In this document: positions 1-11,529 of the stretch, piece by piece
How positions within the stretch are numbered: the stretch's first letter is position 1
Layout: each line of letters starts with the position of its first letter
Source of the DNA: Rana temporaria
Lineage: Eukaryota > Chordata > Amphibia > Anura > Ranidae
Assembly (NCBI RefSeq): GCF_905171775.1
Contig: NC_053497.1
Coordinates: forward strand, 40,895,781 to 40,959,780
DNA: 64,000 nucleotides
Direction of reading: 5' to 3'
Position numbers and translations under genes: made by a program
Notes under the pieces: generated by a model
What the model was told of the DNA's origin: nothing
What the model saw: only the letters and a program-made list of their open reading frames with translations
Databases searched by the model: none

Positions 1-745
1 GCCAGCGGCGCAAAATAAGTTTTTTCTAACTTATGTCATTTAAGTTACGGCGCCCTAAGTTGGTGTCGTAATTGCCGTATCCACAGCGCATTTGCGCCCA
101 AAAGTGTGCCTGCCGTAACGTAAATTCGGAGGCGTAAGGCGGGGTTATGGCAAGTGGGAAGGAAGTGGGCGTGCTTCATTGTAATGAGCCGTGACCCCAT
201 GCAAATGAAGGTCCGGCCGTACTGCGCATGCGCGCACGAATCTGCTGCTCACTGCGCATGTGCAGAACTTTGCTTGGCGCAATCAGTGAGATAGGTAAAA
301 GGCCAAGTGTACTTAGTTTGAGGATCGCACTGTGCTTAACTAGCTCCAGTCAAACACACTTCATTTGCAAAAGTATTTCCCTGTGTTCCCTTCCATGAGC
401 AATTTGCTTCTGCTCTTAGTTTGTCAGTGTTTGTTGGTAAGTTGTGTGTGATAGAGAAGTGTTGGAGGAGTAGTAGATAGTAGTTGTTGTTTGTTTGTGA
501 TAAGTGTAATTTTTGTTTGATTGTTTCTGCTAATTTGTTTGTTTGTTTTTTTTCTGCTTGGATTTTGTGTTTGGTTTTTGTGTGTTTGTCTTTGACTTTG
601 TAGTAGCTGTCTGTGTGTATTTTTGTGTATTTGTTTGGTGTGTATTTTTGTGTGTTTGTATTTGACTTTGTAGTAGCTGTCTGCTTGTGTGTGTATTTTT
701 GTGTGTTTGTCCTGTTTGGCTTCTTGTTGCTGGGTGGTGTCTGTG

Positions 746-2298
746 ATGGCCCCCAAACGCAGGAAGCTGAATTTTTCACATGTTGAAAAGCAAATCCTAG
801 CCAGGTATGTCATACAATATGGAAGATATCTACATGGGCCTGATAGCCGGAACACCTCCCCGGCCCAAAGGAAGAGGATCTATGCCAAAATAACAGATCA
901 CATAAATGCGGCGGGGGGAGGGGAGACGAGGACCCCCGCTGGCATTAAGAAAAAGATCAATGATCTGAGGAGCGTGGTCCGCAATAAGGTGGCCAAGCTC
1001 ACTGCGCATAGGAGGGGCACTGGAGGAGGGGGACCATGCCCCATCCGGCTGACTGAGGAGGAATGGGCAGTGGCCCGGTGTTTCGAGCCAGAGCAGGTGG
1101 TGGGCCTGCCTGGTTATCAGTCTGATGTTCCTGTGAGGCCAGGTAAGGTTTTTTTTTTTTTTTATTTGGTGATTAGCATGTGTGGGTGGGGGAAGGGAAC
1201 ATGTGCCAAGTGTGTGGATCCTCAAACCTGTGATTGTTTGGTGTCTTCCACAGATGACCAGGAGATTGCTGGGCCATCAGGCCAGGCTGCTGCACCACCC
1301 CAAAGACAGGAGGCTGCTGAGGAGTCCCCAGGGGAGGGGAGTGGCCAAACCTCCCCTCATGAGGAGGCTGAGGGGGAGGAGGATGAGGGGGAGGAGGATG
1401 AGGGGGAGGAGGAAGAAGATCTCCAGATTGGCCGGGAAATCATTATTGCCACAGATCTGATGACCTTTGATGATACCCTTGAGGCTAGCCTTGAGGCTCC
1501 CCTTGAGGCTACCCCAGAGGCTCCCCTTGAGGCTACCCCAGAGGCTCCCCTTGAGGCTACCCCAGAGGATCCCCCAGAGGCTGGCACCAGTCAGGCCACC
1601 ATCAGGGGTAGCCCCTCCCACTCCTCCCACAACATGCCGCAACCCACAAGGGTCACTCTATCCCCTCCTACCTGGCCACAAGCCTCAGGGGCAGGCAGGA
1701 TGGAGACCCAGGACACCAGGGTGGGGTCTGAGCATATGCCGGCCAGTCTGCTGAGGGACAATGCCAAGCAGACCCGCAGTCTGGGTGACATCAAAAAAAC
1801 TATGGCCAAGATGGAGCACAGCCTGGATGTAATGAGGGAGTCACTCAGTGATGTGGCCACCAATTCATTGGGTGTCATCACCTGTTTGTGGTCCCTGCAT
1901 ACCGCCACAACAGGCGTGGGCCAGGAGGTGACTGCCCTCACCCGGGCTGTGCAGGACAACACCCGGGCTGTGCAGGAGAACACACGGGCTGGCCAGGCCA
2001 ATACGGCTGCCATCACTGCCTGCCTGACCAGGATAGCAGTGGCCTTGGAGGGCAGGCCAGCCGGAGGTCAGACACCAGGGGAGGCTCCTCCCTCCCCTGC
2101 TCCCCCCCCCAATGAAGATACTCCCTCCCCTGCTCCCCCCCCCAATGAAGATACTCCCTCCCCCGCTCCCCCCCCCAATGAAGATACTCCCTCCCCTGCT
2201 CCCCCCCCCGTGAAGATCCTCCAGGTGGCCGTGCCCGTGGCCGTGCCCGTGCCCCTGCCCGTGGGCAGCCTAGACGGAGCACTCGCCGCCGGACTTAA
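746..2298 (+). CDS. Harbinger Myb-like DNA-binding protein, frameshifted near its C-terminus
   Basis: This is the accessory protein of a Harbinger transposon. In studied Harbinger systems such a protein helps nuclear import of the transposase and binds the element's ends. The ATG at 746 starts MAPKRRKLNFS. A Myb/SANT-like region covers about residues 8-80, with conserved Trp partly replaced by Phe/Tyr. A phase-consistent intron is inferred at 1143-1253 (GTAAGG...TTCCACAG). It is 111 nt, so the frame also stays open unspliced. Next come an acidic Glu-rich tract, an EAPLEATP-type repeat and four copies of an 11-residue Pro-rich repeat (SPAPPPNEDTP). In the fourth copy one base is missing just after the C9 run near 2210. 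The frame as written runs on to 2395 through poly-T. A one-base shift gives a basic tail (ends PRRSTRRRT) with a stop at 2296-2298. The copy is therefore either damaged or carries a homopolymer sequencing error. Confidence 0.75.
2090..2212 (+). repeat. 33-bp coding minisatellite, four copies, with C9 runs
   Basis: Each unit encodes SPAPPPNEDTP and contains a run of nine C. Copies one to three read C9-AATGAAGAT. The last reads C9-GTGAAGAT, one base shorter, and that shifts the frame. Confidence 0.85.
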
Positions 2299-2857
2299 AT
2301 ACCAGGGGTACTTTTTTTTTTTTTTTTTTTGCTTTAAAAAATTTGGTTATTATACTGTACTTATGATTTGGTTTATGTGTGTGAATGATGTGTGAATGTG
2401 GGGGGGTGGCATTCCTGACAAAATAAGGGTGTCACCCTCAGTTTTGGTGGAGAAGGGATCCCCAGGACCAGGGAAAAGTCATCCTAGGTTCCTGAATGGT
2501 GTATGAATGCACAGTGACATAATTGGAGCCGTGGCGGGGCGTTACTGCTCCCAAGTACCAAAGGGGGGGGGGTACTTGGATCTAATCCAATTCGATGTGC
2601 ATGTGATGTGTTTGTGCTAGGGACCACAGTGGTGTGCATTCATGCATTCTCATTGTGACATAAATCATGTGCGTTTCCAGAGACAAAAACATTCTCAATG
2701 TGTCATTAAACATGTGCGTTTACTGTGCAAAGCAACATTCTCATTGTCACATAATTCATGTGCGTTTGCAGTGAAAACAAATAATAACATTGTCACATAA
2801 TTCATGTGCGTTTGCATTGAAAATAAATAATAACATTGTGACATGATTTCTGGCCAT

Positions 2858-4058
2858 TTACTGAGAAAAGATGCCTTCTGCCAGGCGTCTCCTGGCTACT
2901 GTGCCCTCAGTAGACCGGGTAGAGTGGGCTAGGGGGGGATTGCCTGGGTGGGGGGTCAGGTCAGCACGTAAGTTAATCTCCAGTCCCCTTCTCGTTGCAA
3001 AGTTATGAAGAATGCAACAAGCCCCTATTATTTGGCACACAAAGTCTGGGGAATACAGCAGTGTACCCCCAGTCTTGTCCAGGCATCTGAAGCGGGACTT
3101 CAGCAGGCCAAAAGTACGCTCCACTACTGCCCGGGTGCGAATATGAGCCTCGTTGTAGCGTTGCTCTCCTGGGGTTTGGGGGTTCCTGAATGGGGTCATC
3201 ATGTGAGGGCCCAGGGCATATCCAGAGTCACCTGGAAGGGAAAAGACAGGAGGATATTAGTCATGCATGTGCCCCATGTGATGTCTGCATCATGGGGGGG
3301 GACAGTCATACCTGACACACATGTCACTCACCAACCAGCCAGCTGTCTCCATACACGTTCTGCTCCAATTCACGTGCTATGTTGGTCTGCCTAAAGATGT
3401 AGCTGTCATGGCACGAACCTGGAAATTTGGCACACACATGCCAGATGAGGCCATGGGCATCCACGATTACCTGGACATTGATGGAATGCCAGTTTTTGCG
3501 ATTCCTGAACAGGTGCTCTGTATCATGGGGGGGCTGTAGTGCCACATGGGTACAGTCAATGGTCCGTGGGAATCGGGCAATCTGATAGAAATCAGCCATG
3601 CTCTTCATTCGCTGGTCCTCCTGGGTGGGCTTTTCAAATTGACTGCCCATGCGTCTCAGTATTGCAGGGACAACCTGGTGCACACACCTGCTCATCGAGG
3701 ACTGTACCATCCCAGCCAGACCTCCACATGTTCTCTGAAAAGACCCAGTGGCCAGAAAATGCAGGGTGGCCATAACTTTAATGTGAGCTGGCAGGGCATG
3801 GGATCGTTGGGTTGGGGTGTTCAGATCATCCTGCAGGATCCTGGTTAAGTCCAGGATGGCTTCCTGGTTTAATCTGAAGTGGCCAATGACCTCAGACGCA
3901 GTCATGCCAAAGAGATCTTGGCGTGGGCGGTATATCCTCTCCTGTGCCCTCCTCCTCCTCCTCTGTGCCCTCCTCCTTCTCTGCGCCTGTAAAGTGGCGA
4001 GTGCCGTTATAATCATTGATGGCCCAGGCATTTTGGCAGTCACAATGAAGTCAAGCAA
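2858..4058 (-). CDS. PIF/Harbinger DDE transposase (HARBI1-like), two exons
   Basis: This is the transposase that cuts and joins the Harbinger element, with 3-bp TWA targets in this superfamily. Exon 1 is 4058-3332 and exon 2 is 3231-2858. The 99-nt intron has a GTGAGT donor and TTCCAG acceptor. Splicing rebuilds the family motif GDSGYALG across the junction and gives 366 residues, close to HARBI1 (about 350). Visible motifs are an Arg-rich N-terminus (residues 27-41), a helix-turn-helix-like stretch (about 50-125), first Asp in TIDCTHV (D168), second Asp in PGSCHDSY (D218) and Glu in VVERTFGLLKSRFR (E280). All three catalytic acids are present and neither exon has a stop or frameshift. It is convergent with the Myb-like gene. 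Family assignment is firm; activity is unknown. Confidence 0.9.
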
Positions 4059-4447
4059 AGAAGTGTTGGCAGCTCTTCCTAAATGGTGTTGCTTCAGCAG
4101 ACCTTTACAGGGCTGGTGTAAAATTAGGGCTGCTTTTATAAAGTCTAATTTTGCTCCAGAAAACTAACAGGTGCGCACAGGGCGTTATCTACGGCGCACA
4201 GGGCGTAATCTACGGCGCACACACTTAATTTTGAGGATCGCCCTATCTCCCTCATTTGCATCTTTGCCTATCAAATAAAGCGGCGTGACTAGCGTAATTT
4301 GCGTCAGAGGATGCGCCAGAGTAATTATTTTAAGTAGGACGGAAAAACCGGATTTTTCGTTTTGAGGATCGGGCGCAAAGATACGCGCGGAGTAAAATTA
4401 GAAATCTCGAGTTAAGTCGGCGCATCTGCTTTGTGGATTTGCCCCTT

Positions 4448-5071
4448 GCATCCTAAGTTACGGCGGCGTAACGTAAATGTGCCGGCGTAAGCGCGCCTAA
4501 TTCAAATTGTGAAGAGGTGGGCGTGTTTTATGTAAATAAAGCATGACCCCACGTAAATGACGTTTTGAACGAACGGCGCATGCGCCGTCCGTGGACGTAT
4601 CCCAGTGCGCATGCTCCAAATCACGTCGCAAACAGTCAATGCTTTCGACGTGAATGTAATCTACGCCCAGCCCTATTCTGAATCGACTTACGCAAACAAC
4701 GTGAAATTCGACGGCGGTTCCGACGTCCATACTTAACATTGGCTGCGCCATCTTTTTGGTGGTTTATCTTTACGCCTGAAAACGCCTTACGTAAACGGCG
4801 TATCTTTACTGCGACGGGCGAGCGTACGTTCGTGAATAGGCGTATCTCGCTGATATACATATTCTAGGCGTAAATCAGCGTACACGCCCCTAGCGGCCAG
4901 CGTAAATAGACAGCTAAGATACGACGGCGTAGGAAGACTTACGCCGCTCGTATCTTAGCAACATTTAAGCGTATCTCAGTTTGAGCATACGCTTAAATGT
5001 AGGATGGCGTGGATTCAGAGTTACGACGGTGTATCTACTGATACGCCGGCGTAACTATACCTGAATCTGGC
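4448..5071 (+). mobile_element. Harbinger-type MITE, right part
   Basis: It shares diagnostic words with the copies at 7582-8304 and 49408-50078: CTAAGTTACGG, GGCGTAAGC, GCGCATGC, TTACGTAAAC and the terminal GAATCTGGC. The right end is near 5071. The left part appears to be displaced or replaced by the autonomous Harbinger element just before it. Confidence 0.65.
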
Positions 5072-6207
5072 TATATGTCTTTTCCCTTACAGGTGTAAAG
5101 AAAAAAAAGTCAGCGGGTTTACTACCGCTTTAAGTAACATGCATAATAATAATACATGGGAAATGTGGACTCTAGAAGGTGCCAAGTATCATAGGCATTT
5201 CTAAGATACTTGTAGTCCTCTGGTGGCCAAATGCGGTATTTACTGTTTTAAATCAATGAAAGATATTTTTCTAACGCTGTAAATTTCCTAATAAGATTTG
5301 ATTCTTCTTTCTTTTTTTTTGCTCCATCACAGAAAATATTTTAAAAAAAAAAATCCCTTATTTGCACAAAACGAGTACATTCACTTTTACAAGCAAATTG
5401 CTATGCACATTTTTTTTTTTTTTTTTTTTAAAACACCCCATAAAGTAATAAACTGTATATAAAATAATAACAACACACGGGAAAGTCTTTCTGCCTGAGC
5501 TGCAATGGAGATAATTGACACTTACGTAACTTTTCCATCGTTCATTAAGCAATGGATTGCAGCTCATTACCAATGACTCCAGCGGCGGAGCATGTCTATA
5601 CCCATTATTTTGTTTATAAAAGAATCAGTTTAGAGCCGTGATGAACAAATCTTGATTTGCATTTTCTGTCTTTTTATATGATGCTCCTGTCAGAATGACA
5701 GCCAACCCAACGGCTCGGCACCGACACCGCGGAATATCAGAGGTGACATCACAGATCAGTGGAGAAACAAGAAAGGCGCCTTATTATTGTCCAGCCAGAT
5801 AACGCAGACAATGTTTTATCTGCCCACAAGGACACGGAGAATTCATAGTGTGTTATTAGGAGTCTGACAGAGGAAGCAGCGTGATTTACAGAGCGGCAAG
5901 GGCAATGCTTTGTGTGTACACAAGCAGCAGGAGGGCTGCACAATGGCACACACTGATATTACATTAATAGAGGAAAGAAGATGTGATTAAATGAGAGAGA
6001 TTATCCAATCAACGTGTCTGAAGCTCTCCCCTGGGGATTCACCAAAGTAAGGAGAATTCAATGATAGCAGATAAGATTGGCCAATGCCTCTAGCAGGCTT
6101 TCAAATGTCGTAGTATTCATTCAAAGGGCGAAGGGTGAAGTGCTGGAAATAAAGACTTGCCGCAAAAAATAAAAACGGCAGTCGATCCAGAGAACAAAAT
6201 TAAAGCC
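5072..6207. other. Intergenic DNA without a recognised gene
   Basis: It contains A/T homopolymer runs near 5341 and 5410 and a short CCGCTTTAAG repeat tail (5100-5135). About 5600-6150 looks non-repetitive. No open frame resembles a known protein. Confidence 0.5.
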
Positions 6208-7140
6208 TTAACCACTTAAGACCCGGACCTTTAGGCAGGTAAAGGACCTGGCCAGTTTTTGCGATTCGGTACTGGGTCGCTTTAACTGAAAATTGCGCGG
6301 TCTGGCGACGTGGCTCCCAAACAAAAGTATTTTTTTCCCCCACAAATAGAGCTTTCTTTTGGTGGTATTTGATCACCTCTGCGGTTTTTATTTTTTGCGC
6401 TATAAACAAAAATAGAGCGACAATTTTAAAAAAAATGCAATATTTTTTACTTTTTGCTATAATAAATATCCCCCAAAAATATATAAAAAAAATCATTTTT
6501 CCTCAGTTTAAACCGATACGTATTCTTTTACATATTTTTGGTAAAAAAAAATTGCAATAAGCATTTATCGATTGGTTTGCGCAAAATTTATAGTGTTTAC
6601 AAAATAGGGGATAGTTTTATTGCATTTTATAATTTTTTTTTTTTTACTACTAATGGCAGCGATCAGCGTTTTTTTTCGTGACTGCGACATTATGGCGGAC
6701 ACTTCGGACAATTTTGACACATTTTTGGGACCATTGTCATTTTCACAGCAAAAAATGCATTGTTTACTGTGAAAATTACAATTGCAGTTTGGGAGTTAAC
6801 CACAAGGGGGCGCTGAAGGGGTTAAGTGTGACCTCATCTGTGTTTCTAACTGTAGGGGGGCTGGACGTGTGACGTCATTGATCATGTTTCCCTATATAAG
6901 GGATGACACGATCAATGACAGCGCCACAGTGAAGAACGGGGAAGCTGTGTTTACACACAGCTCTCCCCGTTCTTCAGCTCCGGGGACCGATTGCGGCACT
7001 CCAGCGGCGATCGGGTCCACTGGTCCCGCGGCCGCGCAACCACGACTGGGCACTTAAAGAGGACGTACAGGTACGTGCTTGTGCCCAGCCATGCCATTCT
7101 GCCGACGTATATCTGCAGGAGGCGGTCCTTAGGTGGTTAA
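6208..7140 (+). mobile_element. TTAA-target DNA transposon (piggyBac-like), non-autonomous
   Basis: It starts TTAACCACTTAAGACC and ends GGTCCTTAGGTGGTTAA, so the ends are inverted and both contain TTAA. The interior has the GGTGGTATTTGATCACCTCTG and poly-T features repeated in at least eight other places in the window, for example 24095-25115 and 51244-52016. It has no transposase frame. TTAA targets are used by piggyBac and Kolobok, so the superfamily is tentative. Confidence 0.75.
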
Positions 7141-7302
7141 GCTGGATAAACACTAGTAGATTTTACTAGTACGTACAAAAAATCTCAATATATATTCGAT
7201 GACTTGGCGAACGCCAGAGAGCGCTTCAAAATTTGATTTGCTTTTAACATTTAATATTGGAACTAATGCACTTTCCTGAACGAAAAAAACCTCATACGAT
7301 CT

Positions 7303-8345
7303 AAAGCCTTGTATACACGGTTCGATTGTTGGCAGGGGGTTGTCTGTTAACCTAAAATCTGACCGTTAGTACGCTCCGTTTAACAACTGTTGTCTAATTT
7401 TCCACCAAGTTTTCGGAGGTTTGAAGTCTGATTTTCGTATGGTCAGTAGACAAACCCGTCGCACAAAAGTCGAAAGTACGAACACGCATGCTCGGAATCA
7501 ATGCTCACCAAACACAAAATTTGCCTAAGGGGCCTAAAGGGTGGCACCCAAGAGCTGAAATTCCTCGTAGTGGGTCACTACGGGCCAGATTCAGGTACAA
7601 ATACGTTACGCTGCGGCGGCGTAACGTATCCCATTTATGTTACACCGCCGCAGGTTTACAGCGTAAGTGCCTGATTCACAAAGCTTTTACCTGTAAACTT
7701 GCGGCGGTGAAACGTAAATCCGCTCGGCGCAAGCCCGCCTAATTCAAATAGGGCGGGCACCATTTAAATTAGGCGCGTTCCCGCGCCGAACGTACTGCGC
7801 ATGCTCCGTCCGTCAAATTACCCGACGTGCATTGCGCTAAATGACGTTGCAAGGACGTCATTGGTTTCGACGTTAACGTAAATGGCGTCCAGCGCCATTC
7901 ACGGACGACTTGCGCAAACGACATGAATTTTAAAATTTCGACGCGGGAACGACGGCCATACTTAACATTGGCTAGGCCACCTAGAGGGCAGCCTTAGTTT
8001 TACGCGGCGTATCTCGACGAAAACGACGTAAATTTAGAGCGACGGGTAAAGCGTACGTTCGTGAATCGCCGTAACTAGTCATTTGCATATTCTACGCCGA
8101 CCGCAATGGAATCGCCACCTAGCGGCCGGCCTAGAATTGCATCCTAAGATCTGACGGTGTAAGTCAATAACACCTGTGGGATCTTAGGGCTATCTATGCG
8201 TAACTGATTCTATGAATCAGCCGCATAGTTACGACGGGCGGATCACAGAGATACGACGGCGTATCAGGAGATACACCGTCGTATCTCTTTTGTGAATCTG
8301 GCCCTATGTTCGTGTTTGTTGCGCGACAATTTGTAGAACGTTAGT
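7303..8345 (+). mobile_element. Degraded TACACACG-type MITE interrupted by a Harbinger MITE
   Basis: The left part (7303-7581, beginning GCCTTGTATACACGG) and the right part (8305-8345) resemble the TACACACGAT family seen at 58786 and near 9010. They are separated by the insertion at 7582-8304. Limits are approximate. Confidence 0.45.
7582..8304 (+). mobile_element. Complete Harbinger-type MITE, 723 bp
   Basis: The terminal inverted repeats GGGCCAGATTCA and TGAATCTGGCCC are perfect. The interior is built of CGTAA/TTACG words and self-complementary blocks (for example 8100-8290). The flanking trinucleotides TAC and TAT could be a decayed 3-bp duplication. Confidence 0.8.
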
Positions 8346-8347
8346 AT

Positions 8348-8469
8348 GCAAAGCAGGAACAAAGATTGTCTCTGGACAGCCGCACTCTGAACAAATTGTA
8401 GCTTTTAATAAAAGGCTTCAATTTGTTCAGAGTGCGGCTGTCCAGAGACAATCTTTGTTCCTGCTTTGC
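8348..8469. repeat. Perfect 51-bp inverted repeat, 20-nt loop
   Basis: Arms 8348-8398 and 8419-8469 are exact reverse complements over 51 bp. The loop is itself nearly palindromic (AGCTTTTA/TAAAAGGCT). The lack of any mismatch among decayed repeats suggests a recent origin. Confidence 0.9.
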
Positions 8470-8984
8470 TAAGTGTATTGCCTGCACCTGAGTTGTCTGC
8501 AACGGAGGATATTCATCTGGGTTCCCACCTGGAGCGGCTATTCCCTTTTCCAATCGAGCCGGCTGTTCGATTCAGCAGCCTGTATCTTCCGGGTCTAGCG
8601 CATGACGCAGTGACGTCAGAACGTCGTTCCTCCCAACGTTTCGTCACTAAAAGGACCACGTTGATATTCATTTACTTGTTACCTCCACCTTTCACTTATT
8701 TTTGGAGATATTATTAATAAATTTTCGTTATTTCAATTGAAGTTCCACAAACTTTTCTCTATAGATATTTCTATTCATTTATGTTTCACATTTCCAATTG
8801 CTTTGTATCTAGTACTCAGGGTTACTAGTGTCACATTCAAGTTCACATTAGCGGAGCTTTTTTCTTGATTATTATTACTAGTGTTGTATAACATTTCAGT
8901 TGCCGCTTTACCATTTATTGAATTAGCGCAGTACACCTTTTTTGATATTGTGTTATGGTTAGCATTGCTTCTGAGCATGCGGGT
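8470..8984. other. Dispersed repeat-like stretch with a CAACGTTTCGTC core
   Basis: The core near 8634 resembles CTACGCGTTTCATC at 13264, and both are followed by TA-rich sequence. The stretch near 8920-8984 resembles parts of 44840-45300. The class is unknown, and no open frame is convincing. Confidence 0.35.
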
Positions 8985-9172
8985 TTGTACTTTGGATTTT
9001 TTGTCCGAAGGACTTCTGTACACACGATTGGATAATCCGACAACACACATTTGTTGGTGGAAAATCCAACAATAATTGTCCGATGGAGCGTGCAAACGTT
9101 TGGATTTTCCGACGACAGCCTGTCATCACACAATTTCCGTCGGAAAATCCGATTGTGTGTACGGGCCTTTAA
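8985..9172 (+). mobile_element. TACACACGATT-type MITE fragment
   Basis: It contains TGTACACACGATTGGA, repeated TCCGAC/GTCGGAAAATCC words and the terminal GTGTGTACGGGCC. This is the same family as 58786-59145. Confidence 0.65.
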
Positions 9173-9257
9173 GCCAACCAAAATATGCTAAAAAAGCATT
9201 TAATAGGTGGCAGTATTGCCGCCTATTTTTGAGAGGGGTAGTGGAGTCTGTTGCACT

Positions 9258-9994
9258 CAGGGCCGATCCTCAGGTCACAGGCGGGCCTGGGTGCAGAAAT
9301 ATTTCTGGCGCCCCCACATGGGCGTGGTTATTTTACTAACTCCTCCCCTTTACAAATGTTTCTTTGGCAACGACTCCACCACAGAGATGCTCCCCCACAA
9401 AGTCTTCATTACCCCCGGATCCTTACATGATCTCTTAACAATAAACAAAATACAGGAAGAGAAGCAGAGTACTTTATTGGGACCTAGAGGGGGGTCCTCT
9501 CTGATGGACACAGAGAGGGATTCTGTTAGAGAATCTGTTAGAAAGAGCCCCCCAGACATGATACAGGAGATGATCAGAGACTGCAGACATAGTACAGGAG
9601 ATGATTAGAGACTGCAGACATAGTACAGGAGATGATCAGAGACTGCAGACATGATACAGGAGATGATCAGAGACTGCAGACATAGTACAGGAGATGATTA
9701 GAGACTGCAGACATGATACAGGAGATGATCAGAGACAGCAGACATAGTACAGGAGATGATTAGAGACTGCAGACATGATACAGGAGATGATCAGAGACTG
9801 CAGACATAGTACAGGAGATGATTAGAGACTGCAGACATGATACAGGAGATGATCAGAGACTGCAGACATAGTAAAGGAGATGGTCGGAGACACATCAGTT
9901 CTGGACGGACACAAACAAGGAGAACTCTAGCACTTCGGAGCCCCCACCTCTGCAGGCGCCTGGGTGCAAAGCACCCTGCCTAGGATCGGCCCTG
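9258..9994 (+). mobile_element. hAT-type non-autonomous element, 737 bp
   Basis: The perfect 13-bp terminal repeats are CAGGGCCGATCCT and AGGATCGGCCCTG. Flanks are GTTGCACT and GTTGCAGG, an 8-bp duplication matching at six positions. CAGGG ends and 8-bp duplications are hAT features. A minisatellite fills much of the interior. Confidence 0.8.
9557..9880 (+). repeat. 31-bp minisatellite inside the hAT element
   Basis: About ten units of 31 bp alternate between ATGATACAGGAGATGATCAG and ATAGTACAGGAGATGATTAG versions, giving a 62-bp higher-order period. Confidence 0.85.
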
Positions 9995-10598
9995 GTTGCA
10001 GGTGTTAACAAGGCCTTATAGAGCACAGTTGAAGTTGCCCCCATCAGGATAAACATTCCTCCCTGATCCCCCAAAGGCAACTGGACATTTCATGGCCCAA
10101 CATTTTCCAATTATTTTACCAACATACTATTGAGTGACATGTGGAAGACCAGTCTGCATTATCACAGCTCTTACTATAAAGAACCCTTTCTGTATGTGGC
10201 CATTAACCCTCTTTGTCTTCAGGTGCAATGTGTTCCTATATGTGTCTACTATGGAATACACTTTTGTTTGGTGGTCCCAGGTCGCACCTGAGGTTGCAGG
10301 GTACAGCTGGAAAGGCCCTAGATTCATCCCCAATACCTAAAAAAAAAATGGAAAGTGGAAGAACAAAATATGTTTTTTTTTTAAAGTAAAAACTGGTTAA
10401 ATGTACAGTATAGCTTGAAGTAAACCCAGCATAGCAACACAACATATCACACTGCTGTAAATGAAGCAAATAAAGTTTGTACAAAAAACAATCCATGTGA
10501 TGTGCTCAATCCACACTGCCCCATACCACAGCCAGCAAAGGAGAGCAGCATCACTCCGTCAGCTCTGCATTACTGTGAATATTGTTTTTTTACCTTAA
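9995..10598. other. Intergenic DNA without a recognised gene
   Basis: No gene, terminal repeat or tandem array was recognised here beyond short A runs. Confidence 0.4.
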
Positions 10599-10827
10599 GC
10601 CCTGGTTCACGCTGGTGCGATTTGACATGTCAAATTGCTGGAAATGGCACCATCCTAATCGGTGCGACGCTGCATCGATTTCAAAAAGTAGTTTCTGTAC
10701 TACTTTTTGCGATTTCGACCGGTGTCTCTGTAATCGCATCCAAAATCGGGACTGACAAGCGGGAGTGAAATTGTGCGAGTTCAGCTCAACTCACGCGGCT
10801 TCACTCCCGCAGCCCAGTGTGAACCTT
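10599..10827 (+). mobile_element. GTTCAC/GTGAAC-ended MITE
   Basis: It begins AGCCCTGGTTCACGCTGG and ends CAGCCCAGTGTGAACC. A related right half is at about 44592-44690. Other members of this style are at 45341, 46094 and 55622. Confidence 0.6.
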
Positions 10828-10934
10828 TAGTTATCTTTACAACCACTTTAAGGCTTGACATGTTTGGTATCTATTTACTTGTCACAACCTCATCTTTTAT
10901 ACTTTACCAACAATTTGGTAACATATTGTGTATG

Positions 10935-11405
10935 CAATAAAATTAGGGTAGCAAACCCTTATCGTTTTTCACCTTCATGCATTCTATGCATGAAGGTGAA
11001 AACCCTGCTCTGCAGCTGCCCCCCAGAGCCCCCCTTTTCTTACACTAGCCCATTTCAGTGACAAGTACAGCAGCTCCAGCCGCTGTCTTGGGTCCTCATT
11101 GGATAGACTGATAGCAGCAGGAGCCATTGGCTCCCGCTGCTGTCAATCAAATCCAGTGAAACGGGGGCGGTGCCGAGTCCTGCTGTCTATGTCAATGGAC
11201 GCAGAAGCAGGACTCTGGAGCATGCCCGCACAGGTGCCCCCAGGGAAAGGGCTTCTCTGAGGGGGCACCCGATGGAGGGGAACAGCCAGAAGCACTACGG
11301 GGGACACCAGAAAAATGGGGATGCTTTATGCAAAACTCTTGCACAGAGCAGGTAAGTATAACACGTTTGTTATTTAAAAAGAAGAAGCTTCACAATCACT
11401 TTAAC
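10935..11405 (+). repeat. Dispersed frog-type repeat, unclassified
   Basis: It holds a short palindrome around CTTCATGCATTCTATGCATGAAG (10974-10996) and a GC-rich body ending in AATCACTTTAAC. A related palindrome (CCTTAATGCA...TGCATTAAGG) is at 46505-46530. Confidence 0.4.
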
Positions 11406-11529
11406 TTCTGCATTTTTTTTTTTAACTGAATATGTGTTTGATAAATGTGCACCAATATTACATGACATAAAAAAATGCAAATACCATAATTTTATATTCC
11501 AGAGTCTCAGCTGTCAGAAAGTATATACA

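Larger units (their letters stand above)
1..4447 (+). mobile_element. PIF/Harbinger transposon, two-gene, left end outside or truncated
   Basis: This block holds the two genes that define autonomous Harbinger elements: a Myb/SANT-like DNA-binding protein on plus (746-2298) and a spliced DDE transposase on minus (4058-2858), arranged convergently. The flanks (about 1-340 and 4160-4447) are rich in CpG-containing words such as GGCGTAA, TACGGCGC and TTTGAGGATCGC, as is usual for these elements. The right boundary is placed where a Harbinger MITE-like sequence resumes near 4448. The left terminal repeat was not found, so it lies before the window or is lost. Boundaries are approximate. Confidence 0.75.

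Noticed and set aside
336..855. Minus-strand Lys/Thr-rich open frames at the left of the Harbinger element
   Set aside because: They arise from GTTTGT/TTTTGTGTG low-complexity sequence in the leader of the Myb-like gene.
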